A DNA stretch of 64,000 bases from Bacteriovoracaceae bacterium (GTDB lineage: Bacteria > Bdellovibrionota > Bacteriovoracia > Bacteriovoracales > Bacteriovoracaceae). Below the pieces are notes generated by a model. It searched no databases and was not told where the DNA came from. It was given only the letters and a program-made list of their open reading frames with translations. The position numbers and the translations under genes are program-made. The stretch is taken from NCBI GenBank assembly GCA_018649885.1, contig JABIHA010000108.1, positions 1 to 64,000 of the forward strand. Reading direction: 5' to 3'. Shown piece by piece: positions 24,900 through 33,963 of this stretch (positions within the stretch are counted from its first letter, which is position 1; each line of letters opens with the position of its first letter).

Positions 24900-26204
24900 A
24901 TGGAAGTTAGAGACCCCGTACATGGATCCATTCATATTCTGGACTGTGAAATCCCTGTTCTTGAACATCGATTTTTTCAAAGACTTAGAACTGTTAAACA
25001 GCTTGGTTTTTCAGAGTATATATTTCCAGGTGCGACTCATACCAGGTACCTCCACTCAATTGGAGTCATGAACATAGCCTCAAAAGTTTTTGATAAGATT
25101 TTCCCTCACTTAGCTTTAAATAGTGAAGGCCAAAAGCTCAAAGAGACGCTTAGACTTGCATGTTTACTGCACGATATTGGGCACGCACCACTTAGCCATA
25201 CAACAGAATCAGTAATGCCTACGCTGGGTGAGCTGGGCCTAGATAAAAGATACCTTGAAGGTGAAAACTTAGAGCGTCAAGCCACTCATGAAGACTACAC
25301 AATAAAAACGATTACTGACTCAAGTTTTTGCGAATCTTTAAAAGATGCTCAAAGTAAATTTGGAGTATCCAAATACCAGATAGCTGAATTGATATCTGGA
25401 AATACGAGTGAGCCTAATTATTTTACAATAGACGGAGTTAATCTATTTCCAATTTTACACCAATGCGTTTCAAGCGAAATGGATTGTGACAGGATGGACT
25501 ACTTACTTCGAGATAGTTATTTTTGTGGTGTCAGTTATGGCCATTTTGACCTCGACTGGATAATTGATAATCTTGAACTTTGTGAAATCGAATCCTCTGG
25601 ATACTTAGGAATAAGTGAAAGAGCAGTGGCGACTTTTGATGATTTCTTGTTAAGTCGATTTCATATGTTCTTACAAGTATATTTTCACTATAAATCTGTT
25701 TGCTTAGAGCAAATGCTTCTCAAATATTTTTCTGAAACTGGTGATGAATATTCAATTCCTGCAGATATTGAAGAATATATTAATCACGATGATCACATGC
25801 TGATGAAAGTGCTGCGAGCAAGTGAAAATATTTGGGCCCGTAGGGTTATAAGAAATGCGATCCCTATTAAAATATTTGAATGCTTTGGTGAAGAACACAT
25901 CCCCACTTTAAACAATCTCGAGTCATATTTAAAAGCACAGTCAATTCCCTACTTAAAAGGTTCGTCTAAAAACCGACTATCTAAGTACTACACTTCTACC
26001 ACACGAGACCATATTTCTTCTAACTCTCTGAAAGTTACTAGAAAAATTTACGGCGGCACCAAAAAGACTTACACTAATATAAATGAGGCCACAGATCTCT
26101 ACGAGAAGTTCAGTGACTCCCATGAAGTTAACAGGATTCACTGTGACTGGAGTGAGTTAAATCAAGGCCAACAAAGTGAAGTATTAGGTATTATTTCACA
26201 ATAA
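24900..26204 (+). CDS. HD-domain phosphohydrolase (SAMHD1/YwfO-type dNTPase family)
   Basis: 434 residues. The N terminus RDPVHGSIHILDCEIPVLEH...FFQRLRTVKQLG, followed by THTRYLHSIGV, CLLHDIGHAPLSHT (H91-D92) and SSEMDCDRMDYLLRDS (192-206), is the diagnostic series of the SAMHD1-like HD phosphohydrolases, many of which cleave dNTPs to deoxynucleosides and triphosphate. Metal ligands H52, H91, D92 and an Asp in MDCDRMD are all present, so it should be active. No nucleotide-specificity claim is made. Two bases separate it from the glutaredoxin stop and five from the next start, so it sits in an operon. Confidence 0.87.
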   Translation: MEVRDPVHGSIHILDCEIPVLEHRFFQRLRTVKQLGFSEYIFPGATHTRYLHSIGVMNIASKVFDKIFPHLALNSEGQKLKETLRLACLLHDIGHAPLSHTTESVMPTLGELGLDKRYLEGENLERQATHEDYTIKTITDSSFCESLKDAQSKFGVSKYQIAELISGNTSEPNYFTIDGVNLFPILHQCVSSEMDCDRMDYLLRDSYFCGVSYGHFDLDWIIDNLELCEIESSGYLGISERAVATFDDFLLSRFHMFLQVYFHYKSVCLEQMLLKYFSETGDEYSIPADIEEYINHDDHMLMKVLRASENIWARRVIRNAIPIKIFECFGEEHIPTLNNLESYLKAQSIPYLKGSSKNRLSKYYTSTTRDHISSNSLKVTRKIYGGTKKTYTNINEATDLYEKFSDSHEVNRIHCDWSELNQGQQSEVLGIISQ

Positions 26205-26209
26205 TTTGA

Positions 26210-26941
26210 ATGAGTAAGATTGCTGTCTATATAATTTTAGTTTTAGTTTTCCTAGGCCTTGCCAGAAGTTTTTCTACACAAGGAAATCGCCATACTTATA
26301 TTCAAAATGATCTAATATTTTCGAATTTTTTTAAAGGCGAGAATATCTCCGTTATCCTAGATCAAATATACTCATCAGGATTTCTAATCAAAACTCACTT
26401 TCACCGCTATAAAATATTCAATGGTTTTTCATCAAGACCATATTACCGAACCTTTAGGGTTTCAAGACAGTTTCAAGAACAAAATATCCAAAATATTGGC
26501 ATGTCTATTTTTCGAAGAAAGGAAATCTCTAGCTTTGGTAATTCTGTCCCCCTTCCCCCTGGTAGTCTCTACATAGGTGATCTGGCTTATGGAAATTGGG
26601 TGAATTCCCCCTCGGGAATGAAAAAGTGGCATTTCCACAGGGCCTATAGACACTACCCAAGAATATTTGGTTGGAAGAAATTTAGACCAACAAAAGATTT
26701 TTACAAAAAAATAGAACTGGCAAGGCAAAATGAAGTTCCCTTTTTTGGAGAAAAAGGTGAATTCGGAACCAATGGAACTATTACTGGCGCCAGCTCCAAG
26801 GCAAAGGGACCACTTGTAAGTGACCTGAAGACCACTGTGTTTAAACCACTGATAAAAAAATATACCTTGTATACTTCTAAAGACTACAGAAACTCAAAAC
26901 ACCTTCACTTTGATGACGAGGACCTATACGAAGATGAATGA
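26210..26941 (+). CDS. membrane-anchored protein with aromatic-rich domain, unknown
   Basis: 243 residues. One N-terminal hydrophobic helix (about 4-20) anchors a mainly soluble domain. The block PLPPGSLYIGDLAYGNWV through KKWHFHRAYRHYPRIFGWKKF looks highly constrained (rich in Trp, Tyr, Phe, His and Pro), as in a conserved family, but I cannot name it. It ends in an acidic tail (HFDDEDLYEDE). Its last eight bases overlap the start of the next gene (DUF350-like), so the two products are likely made together and may interact at the membrane. Confidence 0.6.
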   Translation: MSKIAVYIILVLVFLGLARSFSTQGNRHTYIQNDLIFSNFFKGENISVILDQIYSSGFLIKTHFHRYKIFNGFSSRPYYRTFRVSRQFQEQNIQNIGMSIFRRKEISSFGNSVPLPPGSLYIGDLAYGNWVNSPSGMKKWHFHRAYRHYPRIFGWKKFRPTKDFYKKIELARQNEVPFFGEKGEFGTNGTITGASSKAKGPLVSDLKTTVFKPLIKKYTLYTSKDYRNSKHLHFDDEDLYEDE

Positions 26942-27842
26942 AATATTTGATAAACTTATTATAAGAGTACTAATTGCTATTATTATCTGTGCTCTACTAT
27001 ATCTCTACAAATTTGCACATCTACTTTTGTATCCAACTGCAAATAAACAAGTAAATGCAAAGTTTTTTCCTGCCCAAAACTCAGCCGATTCAATTCACTT
27101 CTTCTCAAGAATAATTGGTATTGGAATAATTTTTTCATCGATCAACTTCGATATCGGCAACGGTATCATGATAGGAATCGTTGACCTTTGTATACTTAGT
27201 GCAGTTTCATTTATTCTATACCTAGCCTCACTCTTTATTGTTGATGGAATTGCTCTATATAATTTTGAATATGAGGATGAAATTCTTAAAAGAAAGAACC
27301 ATTGCTATGCAACCATAGCCGCTTCCAATGCAGTTGCCCTGGGATTTATCATAAACAAATCACTGCTTACTTCAAATGGATCTCTGATCTTAATTTTATT
27401 TATGTGGTTACTAGCAATTGCTCTATTTGGATTCTCTTCAAAACTATATTTTCTCTTATCACGGTTTCAATTTAATAAGTTAATCATCCAAAAAAATATG
27501 GCACTAGCATTCTCATATTCTGGATATATCTTAGGCTTTACCATGGTTATCGTCTCTTCAATCGACCAGCCCGTGAGAAGTATTGAAAATTACACAGTTA
27601 ACGTCATATTAAAAATCATCCTCTCACTTATTATTTTCCCAATTTTTAGGTACGGAATTATTCATATTTTCTCTTTAACTGATGTTATTGGAAAAAAAGG
27701 AAAAAATGATACGAACCTCAATATAGATGACCCTAATATGGGACAAGGCATTTTTGAAGGCGCGCTTCTTTTCACTTCTTTTTACCTAACAACTGTAATT
27801 ACTGGATATATTTCCTACGGCAAAATTTACCCTGAGTATTAA
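26934..27842 (+). CDS. multi-pass membrane protein, DUF350-like
   Basis: 302 residues from the ATG at 26934 (MNEIFDKL); a longer frame to 26910 would only add residues inside the upstream gene. About eight hydrophobic helices are visible in two halves. The first half has YEDEILKRKNHCYATIAASNAVALGFIINK and the second GQGIFEGALLFTSFYLTTVITG, which resemble the repeats of DUF350 inner-membrane proteins (YjfL-type). DUF350 proteins often accompany stress or envelope modules, but no such partner is recognised here. It is coupled to the preceding membrane-anchored gene by an eight-base overlap. Confidence 0.6.
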   Translation: MNEIFDKLIIRVLIAIIICALLYLYKFAHLLLYPTANKQVNAKFFPAQNSADSIHFFSRIIGIGIIFSSINFDIGNGIMIGIVDLCILSAVSFILYLASLFIVDGIALYNFEYEDEILKRKNHCYATIAASNAVALGFIINKSLLTSNGSLILILFMWLLAIALFGFSSKLYFLLSRFQFNKLIIQKNMALAFSYSGYILGFTMVIVSSIDQPVRSIENYTVNVILKIILSLIIFPIFRYGIIHIFSLTDVIGKKGKNDTNLNIDDPNMGQGIFEGALLFTSFYLTTVITGYISYGKIYPEY

Positions 27843-27912
27843 TTTTAGGGCGAAAGCGCGCTCCATGTAAGTTATAATGTGATGTGGCATTTGGACTTAT
27901 GGGAGCACGTTG

Positions 27913-28410
27913 ATGGAATTTAATATTAAAAGATTTCTTGCTATGATCGATCAAAGACTATCAAGGCTTGAATCAAATATAGTCAGACTAGAAGAAAAGC
28001 TCGATCAAAGTTTGGCCATTCAAAGAAATCATCTCATTAGAATAAAACATGGAGAAGATCTGTCTGATGACATGATACTTTTCGGAAAACCCTATAATGA
28101 ACTTAGCCCAGCGAAGGCTTATGAAATTTATGGAAATGACCATCTAGATTTCTTAGTTCTCGATGTATCAACAGATCCAGAGTCTAAAATAGAATCATCG
28201 CTTCATATTCCTTACCTTGAGCTTGAAAGAAGGTATATGGAAATTCCAAGCAAAACAATCCCTCTTTTGGTCATTTCAAAAAGTGGCCTGAATTCAATAC
28301 TCGCCTGTGAACTGCTCATTACGAAAGGCTATCTTAATCTAAACCATGTTTCTGGTGGACACCAGTACTGGCCTGGGCACACTGCTCAAAGAGAAACTCA
28401 AGCTTCTTAA
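27913..28410 (+). CDS. rhodanese-like domain protein lacking the active-site Cys
   Basis: 165 residues from ATG 27913; GGGAG (27901-27905) is seven bases upstream, and the frame extends one codon to a TTG. An N-terminal coiled coil (about 5-45, MIDQRLSRLESNIVRLEEKL) precedes a rhodanese fold (about 60-160: SPAKAYEIYG ... LDFLVLDVSTD ... IPLLVISKSGLNSILACELL ... VSGGHQYW). The catalytic loop CxxGxxS reads S-K-S-G-L-N-S, so the persulfide-forming Cys is Ser and the protein is probably a binding or regulatory module. A TATAAT (27873-27878) upstream may be part of its own promoter. Its stop overlaps the convergent OMP stop. Confidence 0.75.
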   Translation: MEFNIKRFLAMIDQRLSRLESNIVRLEEKLDQSLAIQRNHLIRIKHGEDLSDDMILFGKPYNELSPAKAYEIYGNDHLDFLVLDVSTDPESKIESSLHIPYLELERRYMEIPSKTIPLLVISKSGLNSILACELLITKGYLNLNHVSGGHQYWPGHTAQRETQAS

Positions 28411-29606
28411 AAATAATATCTCAGCTTTGTATAAATAGAGTTATCGTAACTTCCAAATTCTGATTTTGGAGCAAGACGTGTACTTGATTTTCGTCCAAGG
28501 CCTATACTTGCACCCACATCGATAGTGAGATCTTGTTCGATATTCCATTCAAACCCTGGAGTAAATAGAAGGGATGAATCATCAAGGTTGGTCATTTGGC
28601 TCATGGAAATATTTACTAGAGGAGAGATCAAATAAGTAAGACCTACAATAAGATAGTTTTTTGCAAGGAGATACACTCCTGCTTCTAAAAATGCCATACT
28701 ACTCGAAATACTTCCATAATCTTGGTAGTTTCGACTTCCCGCCTCGCTATAATGATACTCAGCTAAAATTGTAAGATCTATGGGAAAGAGATATTCAAGG
28801 CCAGTACTTGATCTGAGGTAATTCAATCTATTGTCTTTTTTCAAGTCATTGTAGGCAAGTTCAAGCCAAGCACCAGCACCTTTAATATTTCCTGAAAAGT
28901 TTGCACCGTAGAGAAGGTTTTTCTTGAATCTATTTACCAGAAATTCCAGGTCCCAATTTAAAACTGGAAATTTTGCAGACACAAAGTATGCGTTGTTTTT
29001 GTCTTCGAGATTCTCACCAAAAATAGCGCCAAAATCTATTTCAGAAAGATCAGTTGTAGATATGTGTGCTCTAATAGCATCATTTCCATACCTTTGTTCA
29101 GTATCAATCATCACTAGGTTAAAGGGAGCTATGACATCAGTAGGATTAACTGTCCGAGCAACCCCGAAACCGATTGCTTGCCTTCCGGCCGTAACTGACA
29201 ATAAATCATTTGAAAAACCATAATACAATCTATCTAAATTTTGTTCTACTCTGACAGATTTAGAATTGTATAGATTATTTTTTACTAGATATCTAGGCAG
29301 TTCATAAGCACGATAAGAAACAACATCACTTTCTAAACTTGAAAAGTATACAGGATCTCTAATGCTGTTGAGGGAGGAAAATAGTTCATAAGAGGCCTCA
29401 AAAATGTGAGGGTCATTACTATAAAGAACAGTCAGTCCATTATTGACCACACCATATGTGATGCTCTCTTTTTCTGCACCCACAATTTGCGAGCGTTTAG
29501 TCGCAAAGATCGCTCTATGATGCCCCTGGGCCTCAATTTGTGAGTAAACAGGTAAGCTCAGAAAAACTGAGATGCTAAAAAATAGTATCGCTTTCAATTC
29601 TTCCAT
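28407..29606 (-). CDS. outer-membrane beta-barrel (porin-like) protein of ABC-transporter operon
   Basis: About 399 residues. Signal peptide (ILFFSISVFLSLPVYSQ) followed by alternating beta strands throughout and a C-terminal strand ending in Phe (SIYTKLRYYF), the Bam recognition signal of outer-membrane barrels. The ATG at 29606 gives an acidic N terminus (MEELKAILFF) with no spaced ribosome site. A TTG nine bases further in (29597, MKAILFF) has AAGGA well placed and gives a more normal signal. It overlaps the end of the LolD-type ATPase gene by about 30 bases and is the last gene of the LolA/FtsX operon, so it may be the outer-membrane partner or cargo of that system. Confidence 0.72.
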   Translation of the reverse strand: MEELKAILFFSISVFLSLPVYSQIEAQGHHRAIFATKRSQIVGAEKESITYGVVNNGLTVLYSNDPHIFEASYELFSSLNSIRDPVYFSSLESDVVSYRAYELPRYLVKNNLYNSKSVRVEQNLDRLYYGFSNDLLSVTAGRQAIGFGVARTVNPTDVIAPFNLVMIDTEQRYGNDAIRAHISTTDLSEIDFGAIFGENLEDKNNAYFVSAKFPVLNWDLEFLVNRFKKNLLYGANFSGNIKGAGAWLELAYNDLKKDNRLNYLRSSTGLEYLFPIDLTILAEYHYSEAGSRNYQDYGSISSSMAFLEAGVYLLAKNYLIVGLTYLISPLVNISMSQMTNLDDSSLLFTPGFEWNIEQDLTIDVGASIGLGRKSSTRLAPKSEFGSYDNSIYTKLRYYF

Positions 29607-30276
29607 CCTTAAGAGTGATTAGTCTTTTAGCTCTCTCCATAATTGTATTGTCATGAGTTGAGAAAATAAAGGTAGTCTGATACTTACTGTTGAGCTCTTT
29701 CATTAACTCAACCAGTGCCACCGCAGTTTTGGAATCCAAATTTGCTGTAGGCTCATCTGCCAAAACTATTTCAGGCCTTGTTACTATTGCTCTTGCCACA
29801 GCAACTCTTTGTTGTTGCCCACCTGAAAGCTGAGAGGGTTTTCTTTTTTCCATTCCCGTAAGCCCAACATCGGATAATATACTTTGTACTTTTTCACGCC
29901 TTACTTCTTTTGAAATACCCTGAAGTTGCATGACAAATTCAATATTTTCTTCAACACTTAGAACTGGAATCAAATTGTAGGCCTGGAAAATAAATCCTAT
30001 ATGATCTCTCCTGAAATCCGATAGTTCATTACCACTGAGTGTTGTCAAATCATTACCAGCAAGAAAAATTCTTCCTGCAGTGGGGGTATCTAGTCCACTT
30101 ATTAAATTGAGTAGCGTTGACTTGCCAGATCCTGAAGGGCCTACGATAGCAACGAACTCTCCTTTTTTAATTTTAAAAGAAACATCACTTACAGCGTTAA
30201 CTTGGGTTTGTTCACCTTCATTAAATATCTTTTTAACGTTCTCTACTTTAAAAATTTCTTCATGGTCAATATTCAT
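29575..30276 (-). CDS. ABC transporter ATPase, LolD/MacB type
   Basis: 233 residues from ATG 30276, chosen by AGGAGG five bases upstream. Walker A GPSGSGKS, Q-loop IFQAYNL, signature LSGGQQQRVAVARA, Walker B VLADEPTANLDS and the H-loop STHD are all present. The sequence is of the LolD/MacB/FtsE class, whose partners are FtsX-type permeases that work on substrates in the outer leaflet or periplasm rather than pumping across the membrane. Two such permeases directly precede it in the operon (nine-base gap), and a LolA-like carrier heads the operon. Confidence 0.93.
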   Translation of the reverse strand: MNIDHEEIFKVENVKKIFNEGEQTQVNAVSDVSFKIKKGEFVAIVGPSGSGKSTLLNLISGLDTPTAGRIFLAGNDLTTLSGNELSDFRRDHIGFIFQAYNLIPVLSVEENIEFVMQLQGISKEVRREKVQSILSDVGLTGMEKRKPSQLSGGQQQRVAVARAIVTRPEIVLADEPTANLDSKTAVALVELMKELNSKYQTTFIFSTHDNTIMERAKRLITLKDGRIESDTIF

Positions 30277-30285
30277 GACCACCTC

Positions 30286-31503
30286 CTATAAACTTTTTTT
30301 CAATGCATCTGCAAGAGTTATCCTTGTGGCATGTATCCCTGGATATAATCCAACAAGTAATGTGAAAACAAAGATTAAAATTGGATATAATACAAATTGT
30401 TTAACTGAAAAAACAAAGTAGATTTTGTCGCTAAAAGTAATCTCAGCAAACTCCACACCTGCGTAATCAATCCCATATTTTGCCCAAAACCCACCAATCA
30501 CAATAGCTATGATGATCCCAAAAAACATACTCAGTAGAGAAAGGGCCGCTGCCTCAGATAAAATCATTAATAATAGTGAGCGCGAGCGAGTTCCAAGTGA
30601 TCTAAGCACTCCAAACTCAAATAACCTCTCATAGAGTGACATAAAAAGAGTATTGAGAATTCCCAAAGAAACAAGGGCGAGAAGAATGGTGGAAAGAATT
30701 GATATGGATACTGTACTCATATCAATTGTTGAGACCACACCCGGAGCCAAATCTTTCCAGCTCTCTGCAATATTTTGTTCGCTGTTAAGAGACTGGAAAA
30801 ACTCAACTGAATTGTCTACCTCAGATAACTCTTTAAAACGAAAAGCGATTTCATGTACTTTGCCTTCTAAACCCAAAAGAGATTGTGCCTTCGATTTTTT
30901 AATAAAGACCACTCCTTCATCCATTTGATCGGAACCAAGTGAAAAGACCCCTTTTAATCTAAATAGCTCTTGAACAAGCTCGCCTGTGTGGGCCTGGGCC
31001 ATGGTCACAACAATTCGGTCTCCAAGTCTAACTCCGAGTCTTTTTTTCTGTTTGTGCCCAATTAAAATATCCCCATCTTTTTCAAGTGAGCCTCCCTCAA
31101 TAATTCGTTTCTCTACTTTTGAGATTTTGAATTCATCCTTAGGATCAATGCCGTAAAGTAAGACATTTGCAGAGTCCTCAGCGGAGGATATAAGTGACAT
31201 TGTTATCACTCGTGAAGAATAGGCTACAATATTTTCCTGCCCATTTAATTTTTTAATCACATTTTCTAAATTAGAAATTGTATTTTCTACGCTTACTGAT
31301 TTTTGAAAATCTTTTTGATGAATCTGGCCATGTCCCAAAAACGTATCAGTTACATTGATAATCATATTGTCTAGCATTCCGACCCAAAAGCCATCTGCTA
31401 AAATAAGAGACGCAAGCCCTATACCAATAGCAATCGCTGCAATAAGAGATCTTCTAGTATTTCTAAATAAATTTCTAAACCCTAATTTAAAAAATAATAA
31501 CAA
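30286..31503 (-). CDS. FtsX-type ABC permease (second of pair)
   Basis: 405 residues. One N-terminal membrane helix (about 18-40), a periplasmic domain (about 45-265), then three C-terminal helices in the FtsX arrangement (ISILSTILLALVSLGILNTLFMS ... LMILSEAAALSLLSMFFGIIIAIVIGG ... FVLYPILIFVFTLLVGLYPG). The cytoplasmic coupling motif YERLFEFGVLRSLG follows the second helix. This is the MacB/LolC/LolE layout. The start is TTG at 31503 with GAGGAA about six bases upstream. It is paralogous to the preceding permease; the pair would act as a heterodimer with the ATPase. Confidence 0.9.
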   Translation of the reverse strand: MLLFFKLGFRNLFRNTRRSLIAAIAIGIGLASLILADGFWVGMLDNMIINVTDTFLGHGQIHQKDFQKSVSVENTISNLENVIKKLNGQENIVAYSSRVITMSLISSAEDSANVLLYGIDPKDEFKISKVEKRIIEGGSLEKDGDILIGHKQKKRLGVRLGDRIVVTMAQAHTGELVQELFRLKGVFSLGSDQMDEGVVFIKKSKAQSLLGLEGKVHEIAFRFKELSEVDNSVEFFQSLNSEQNIAESWKDLAPGVVSTIDMSTVSISILSTILLALVSLGILNTLFMSLYERLFEFGVLRSLGTRSRSLLLMILSEAAALSLLSMFFGIIIAIVIGGFWAKYGIDYAGVEFAEITFSDKIYFVFSVKQFVLYPILIFVFTLLVGLYPGIHATRITLADALKKSL

Positions 31504-31513
31504 TTTCGTTCCT

Positions 31514-32725
31514 CTAAGCTGCTCTCATTGCCTTTGAGGGCAATATTTTCATGGCCATCCATGAAGGGTACAAACAAACAAAAAATGTAGTGGTCAATAT
31601 AATTTTTGAAGGAGTGGTGTAGCAAGCTAACATCACTTTCCCTTTTATTTCTTTTATGATAATTCCGCCCCATTCAATGGGTGTGGCCAAATCGATTCCA
31701 TATTTAGAAAAATAGTAATTGAGAAAGGTTGAAAAAATTGATCCTATAGCAATGCTGAAGAGGGCCATGATAAAATTTTCAATGAAAATTAATTTCGCAA
31801 TATCAATGGGTCGTCCACCAATAGCTTTTATCACCCCAAATTCTCTGGTTCGTTCAAGAATTGACATTAAAACGGTATTGAATACCCCTATGGCCATAAC
31901 CAAGATAAGAATGAACCTTGCAACAGTGTCACCTTTTTTATCTGCTTGCATTGCTTTGTAAAAATCTTTTTCTACTTCTTCCCAGGAACTCACCTCAAGC
32001 CCGTCACCTAATTTTTGCTGCAACTTCTTTTTTAATTTGGGGATATTGGTACCATCTTTTACAATCAATGAAATTTCATGAATTCTATCTCCAAAAGAAA
32101 GAAACTCAGATGCTATTCTTAGAGGCATATATACTTTTTGATCATCCATACCTCTACCTGGGTGATCGATGATACCTATGACTTTAAAAGAGTCATTGGC
32201 AATTGAACCATCTGCTCCTTGTCCTATCAAATATATATCACTACCTACTTTTGCTTTTAATACTTCCGAAACACCCTTTCCCAAAATGACTTCATGGCCT
32301 GACGAGCCTGAAAAATATACACCCCGGTTTACTCTTTTTTTCAAAGTAGTGAGCATAGCTTCTTTTTCAGGATCAACTGCCATGATTTGCACACCCTGCG
32401 TTTTTTTTTTGAAAAAGCTTAGTGAACCGAAGTGAATTCTTGAAGAGGTAGATTCTATTTCAGAGAAAGTACCCAGATCATCTGTTACGGTCTTTGGATC
32501 TTTTATAGCGGTAAAAAACCTCGGATTATCTAAATATCCTTTTTGGTGAATCTGTAGATGACCAGTTCGCTCTCTAATAAAATGATCAATATAAATTTCA
32601 TAACCACCATCGGCAATGCAAACAAAGAATGAAAATAGAGTAAAGCCAAAAACCATCATACCCATAGTAAGAAGGCTTCTTCTTTTGTTTCTAAGAATAT
32701 TTCTAAAACCAATGGCCCAGATCAA
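31514..32725 (-). CDS. FtsX-type ABC permease (first of pair)
   Basis: 403 residues with the same plan as its neighbour: an N-terminal helix after FRNILRNKRRSLLTM, a periplasmic MacB-like domain, and three C-terminal helices with the coupling motif LERTREFGVIKAIGG. The start is TTG at 32725, two bases after the stop of the LolA-like gene; AGAGG lies upstream. The two permeases resemble LolC/LolE in being a tandem pair but are divergent from each other in the periplasmic part, which suggests distinct roles in one complex. Confidence 0.9.
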   Translation of the reverse strand: MIWAIGFRNILRNKRRSLLTMGMMVFGFTLFSFFVCIADGGYEIYIDHFIRERTGHLQIHQKGYLDNPRFFTAIKDPKTVTDDLGTFSEIESTSSRIHFGSLSFFKKKTQGVQIMAVDPEKEAMLTTLKKRVNRGVYFSGSSGHEVILGKGVSEVLKAKVGSDIYLIGQGADGSIANDSFKVIGIIDHPGRGMDDQKVYMPLRIASEFLSFGDRIHEISLIVKDGTNIPKLKKKLQQKLGDGLEVSSWEEVEKDFYKAMQADKKGDTVARFILILVMAIGVFNTVLMSILERTREFGVIKAIGGRPIDIAKLIFIENFIMALFSIAIGSIFSTFLNYYFSKYGIDLATPIEWGGIIIKEIKGKVMLACYTTPSKIILTTTFFVCLYPSWMAMKILPSKAMRAA

Positions 32726-32727
32726 AC

Positions 32728-33456
32728 TTATCGCCTCTTTTGAAGATTTCTCTTACTAAAAACGCTATCAGAAATTTCTTTGTTAAATTCCGCAGCAGTG
32801 TATTTGATAATTGTTTTATTTCCCTTCTTCTTTAATGGCACTAGCTCTAAAACTGTCGGAATAGTCTTGCCACCAATTTTTTTAATTTCTTTCATTTCCA
32901 TAACTCGAATTTTTTCCATATTTTCATCGTAATAAATCTGTTTAATAGGAAATTCATTCTTCTTATCTACTAAAATCTCCACTTTTCCCCAAACTGTTAC
33001 AGTTTCAGGTTTGGGAGTGGAAATGATCCTATAATAGTTTTGATCTTCTACTCCAAATTTTGAGTTGAAATCTTTTCTATAGGTATTCTCTTTTACTAAA
33101 TCATCATTTGTTAGGTCTGAGCCCATCCAGGAACCCATCATCATCGAAGGAGGAACTTTAATCACCTTGTTAATTTTTGGGAAAAAATTCCACATATCAT
33201 TGTCTCTTTTTAAAGTAGAGATCCCTTTGTCCTTCTTGGGAGCTAGTATTGTAATAAACGTCCGTTCCAGTCCCTTTGTCCAAACTTTCATTTTTAGAGT
33301 CCGCTTCCAATTAGGAGTCTGGATTTGCATCTCCATTTGCACTTCAGAGGAATCAGATCGATGTAGACGGTCAATCCTATCTAGAAGCTTCTCTAAACTC
33401 TTTGAATAAACAGAGTGGGAAAATATCAAAATCAAAGACATGATAAATTTCTTCAA
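32728..33456 (-). CDS. LolA-like outer-membrane lipoprotein-sorting protein
   Basis: 242 residues with signal peptide MKKFIMSLILIFSHSVYS and the beta-rich pattern of the LolA-like periplasmic family (ERTFITILAPKKDKGISTLKRDNDMWNFFPKINKVIKVPPSMMMGSWMGSDLTNDDLV is diagnostic in content). Homologues sit beside FtsX-permease/ATPase operons and carry lipid or lipoprotein cargo across the periplasm. First gene of a five-gene minus-strand operon (carrier, permease, permease, ATPase, outer-membrane protein). The essential housekeeping LolA is probably elsewhere, since this type (often annotated outer membrane lipoprotein-sorting protein) is an accessory branch. Confidence 0.87.
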   Translation of the reverse strand: MKKFIMSLILIFSHSVYSKSLEKLLDRIDRLHRSDSSEVQMEMQIQTPNWKRTLKMKVWTKGLERTFITILAPKKDKGISTLKRDNDMWNFFPKINKVIKVPPSMMMGSWMGSDLTNDDLVKENTYRKDFNSKFGVEDQNYYRIISTPKPETVTVWGKVEILVDKKNEFPIKQIYYDENMEKIRVMEMKEIKKIGGKTIPTVLELVPLKKKGNKTIIKYTAAEFNKEISDSVFSKRNLQKRR

Positions 33457-33613
33457 AACAACCTCTTGGTAATTGATCAGGCACGCCCATAGTACTCCAA
33501 TTAAAATAACAAAATAAATATTATTTAGAGTTTTCTATATTTGGCCCTTGGCCTGCAGTTAATACAGTTACAAGGCCAAATTCATGAAAATTAAGGCCGT
33601 ATGAGGAGAAAAA

Positions 33614-33868
33614 ATGAATAAATTTATGACAGGTGCACTGCTGCTGGCCACTTTAACTATATCAATGTCAGCCTTCGCCGATCAGAGTCAAAGCTCCTCA
33701 AATCTCAAACACCTTAAGGCCCTTAATCAAATCTTTTGGCATAATGGCATTGTTCAAAATGTAGAGATGGAACAAGACGCTCAGAATCTTAAAGTAAGCG
33801 ATGAGCAAGTTCCTTTTGAGTTTGCAAAATTACCTGAGGAATTAGTACGACCTTTACAAAACTTATAA
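33614..33868 (+). CDS. small secreted protein, unknown function
   Basis: 84 residues. Signal peptide MNKFMTGALLLATLTISMSAFA, then a short acidic mature part (about 60 residues, no Cys) ending PEELVRPLQNL. A strong GAGGAG precedes the ATG by six bases. No family recognised. It lies just upstream of the MarR gene on the same strand, with a gap of 95 bases that holds a palindrome, so they are probably separate units. Confidence 0.65.
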   Translation: MNKFMTGALLLATLTISMSAFADQSQSSSNLKHLKALNQIFWHNGIVQNVEMEQDAQNLKVSDEQVPFEFAKLPEELVRPLQNL

Positions 33869-33920
33869 AACTCAAAGCTTTGCCAAAATCTTTTTCATTC
33901 GTTATAGTCTGATAGTCATA

Positions 33921-33930
33921 CTAGCGCTAG
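33921..33930. promoter_or_regulatory. 10-bp perfect palindrome upstream of the MarR gene
   Basis: CTAGCGCTAG at 33921-33930, 33 bases before the MarR start, within the sequence GTTATAGTCTGATAGTCATACTAGCGCTAG. MarR proteins commonly autoregulate through palindromes near their own promoter, so this is a candidate operator. Ten bases is short for a MarR site, and no second half-site is obvious. Confidence 0.25.
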
Positions 33931-33963
33931 GGTGACATGGAAAAATTATAATGGGACCAGCTT

